Source: Pseudomonadota bacterium
Lineage (GTDB): Bacteria > Pseudomonadota > Alphaproteobacteria > UBA8366 > JADFVY01
Length of the DNA: 5,254 bases
Assembly: GCA_015222795.1 (NCBI GenBank)
Contig: JADFVY010000391.1
Coordinates: 1-5,254 of the forward strand
Reading direction: 5' to 3'
Positions within the stretch are counted from its first letter, which is position 1. Each line of letters begins with the position of its first letter. The notes under the pieces are model-generated. The model saw only the letters and a program-made list of their open reading frames with translations, made no database searches and was not told the origin of the DNA. A program made the translations under genes and the position numbers. This document shows positions 4,808 to 5,254 of this stretch, one piece after another.

Positions 4808-5254
4808 ATGTGCACGCTCGTAATCCTGCGCCGGCCAGGGCATGACTGGCCGGTCCTGATGGCCGCCAACCGCGACGAGATGGCCGGCCGCCCCTGGGAG
4901 CCGCCGGCCCGCCACTGGCCCGACCGCGACGAGGTGGTGGGCGGCATCGACCTGGAATCGGGGGGAAGCTGGCTGGCCCGCAACGATCATGGCGTGGTGG
5001 CGGCGATCCTGAACCGGGCCGGCTCGCTGGGTCCGGCGCCGGGCAAGCGCACCCGCGGCGAACTGGTGCTCGACGCGCTGGACCACGCCGACGCGGGTGC
5101 CGCCGCCGTGGCGCTGGCCGACCTCGACCCCGGCGCCTCCCGCCCCTTCAACCTGGTGCTGGCCGACAATGCCAGCGCCTGGTGGCTGGCCGCGCGCGAG
5201 GGCGCGCGTGCCATCGTCGTCGAGCGCATCCCCGAGGGGCTGTCGATGCTGACC
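4808..5254 (+). CDS. NRDE family protein (TANGO2-like), 3' end outside the window
   Basis: The frame is open from the ATG at 4808 to the right edge, giving the first 149 residues. The family hallmark N-R-D-E lies at 21-24 (LMAANRDE), directly after the conserved start MCTLVIL with Cys2. Further landmarks are GGIDLESGGSWLARNDHG (45-62), AAILNR (65-70), RGELVLDAL (83-91), FNLVLAD (114-120) and GLSMLT (144-149). Family members are about 255-270 residues, so roughly 110 residues lie beyond the window. The domain is related to human TANGO2, has a predicted Ntn-hydrolase-like architecture with Cys2 as possible nucleophile, and has been linked in eukaryotes to heme and lipid handling. The bacterial function is not established. 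There is no Shine-Dalgarno ahead of the ATG, so the message may be leaderless. It is divergent from the quinone oxidoreductase. Family call is secure; function is open. Confidence 0.92.
   Translation, partial: MCTLVILRRPGHDWPVLMAANRDEMAGRPWEPPARHWPDRDEVVGGIDLESGGSWLARNDHGVVAAILNRAGSLGPAPGKRTRGELVLDALDHADAGAAAVALADLDPGASRPFNLVLADNASAWWLAAREGARAIVVERIPEGLSMLT

Noticed and set aside
4805..4812. CACATGTG palindrome across the NRDE start codon as an operator
   Set aside because: It is only 8 bp, is forced in part by ATG followed by TGC, and does not extend; the dyad at 4793-4804 is the better candidate.
3727..4845. Plus-strand open frame of 372 codons opposite the quinone oxidoreductase gene
   Set aside because: It is longer than the real gene, but its product is an H/R/Q/A-rich shadow with no recognisable family, and it runs antisense to a protein with complete MDR motifs. 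Stop codons are rare in every frame of GC-rich DNA.

Overview
The window reads as chromosomal DNA from a GC-rich alphaproteobacterium. The best lineage marker is the small DUF1476 protein, the F1-ATPase inhibitor zeta subunit, which is essentially confined to Alphaproteobacteria. The palindromic intergenic repeats (CCTCATCCTGAGGAGC ... GTCTCGAAGGACGAGG) are, from memory, of a kind common in Caulobacterales, Rhizobiales and Rhodospirillales genomes. Genus cannot be called.

Layout, left to right. Positions 51-530 (+) hold the C-terminal two thirds of a DUF2461 protein whose N-terminus is missing or frameshifted. Positions 630-1370 (+) encode a membrane-anchored TPR protein. Positions 1383-1523 hold a compound palindrome between two convergent genes. 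Positions 1558-3147 (-) encode a cytoplasmic gamma-glutamyltransferase-fold Ntn hydrolase of the YwrD/HpxW type. Positions 3187-3329 hold a second copy of the palindrome. Positions 3354-3680 (-) encode the zeta subunit. Positions 3760-4749 (-) encode a zinc-free NADPH:quinone oxidoreductase-type MDR enzyme. A 58-bp divergent spacer follows, and at 4808 (+) an NRDE/TANGO2-family protein begins and runs off the right edge.

The three minus-strand genes are read in the order quinone oxidoreductase, zeta subunit, GGT-like hydrolase. They do not form an obvious pathway. A possible promoter lies in the 79-bp gap before the zeta gene, and palindrome copy 2 separates zeta from the GGT-like gene, so they may be separate units. 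No phage, plasmid, IS transposase, CRISPR, tRNA or rRNA is seen.

The most interesting material is the pair of ~140-bp repeats. Each has the same architecture: a perfect outer stem, two small arm hairpins and an inner stem. The arm-hairpin stems differ between copies and between arms but stay self-complementary, which suggests that structure rather than sequence is retained. Second in interest is the GGT-like protein, which keeps the catalytic threonine but lacks the residues that anchor the glutamyl alpha-carboxylate, so its substrate is probably not glutathione.
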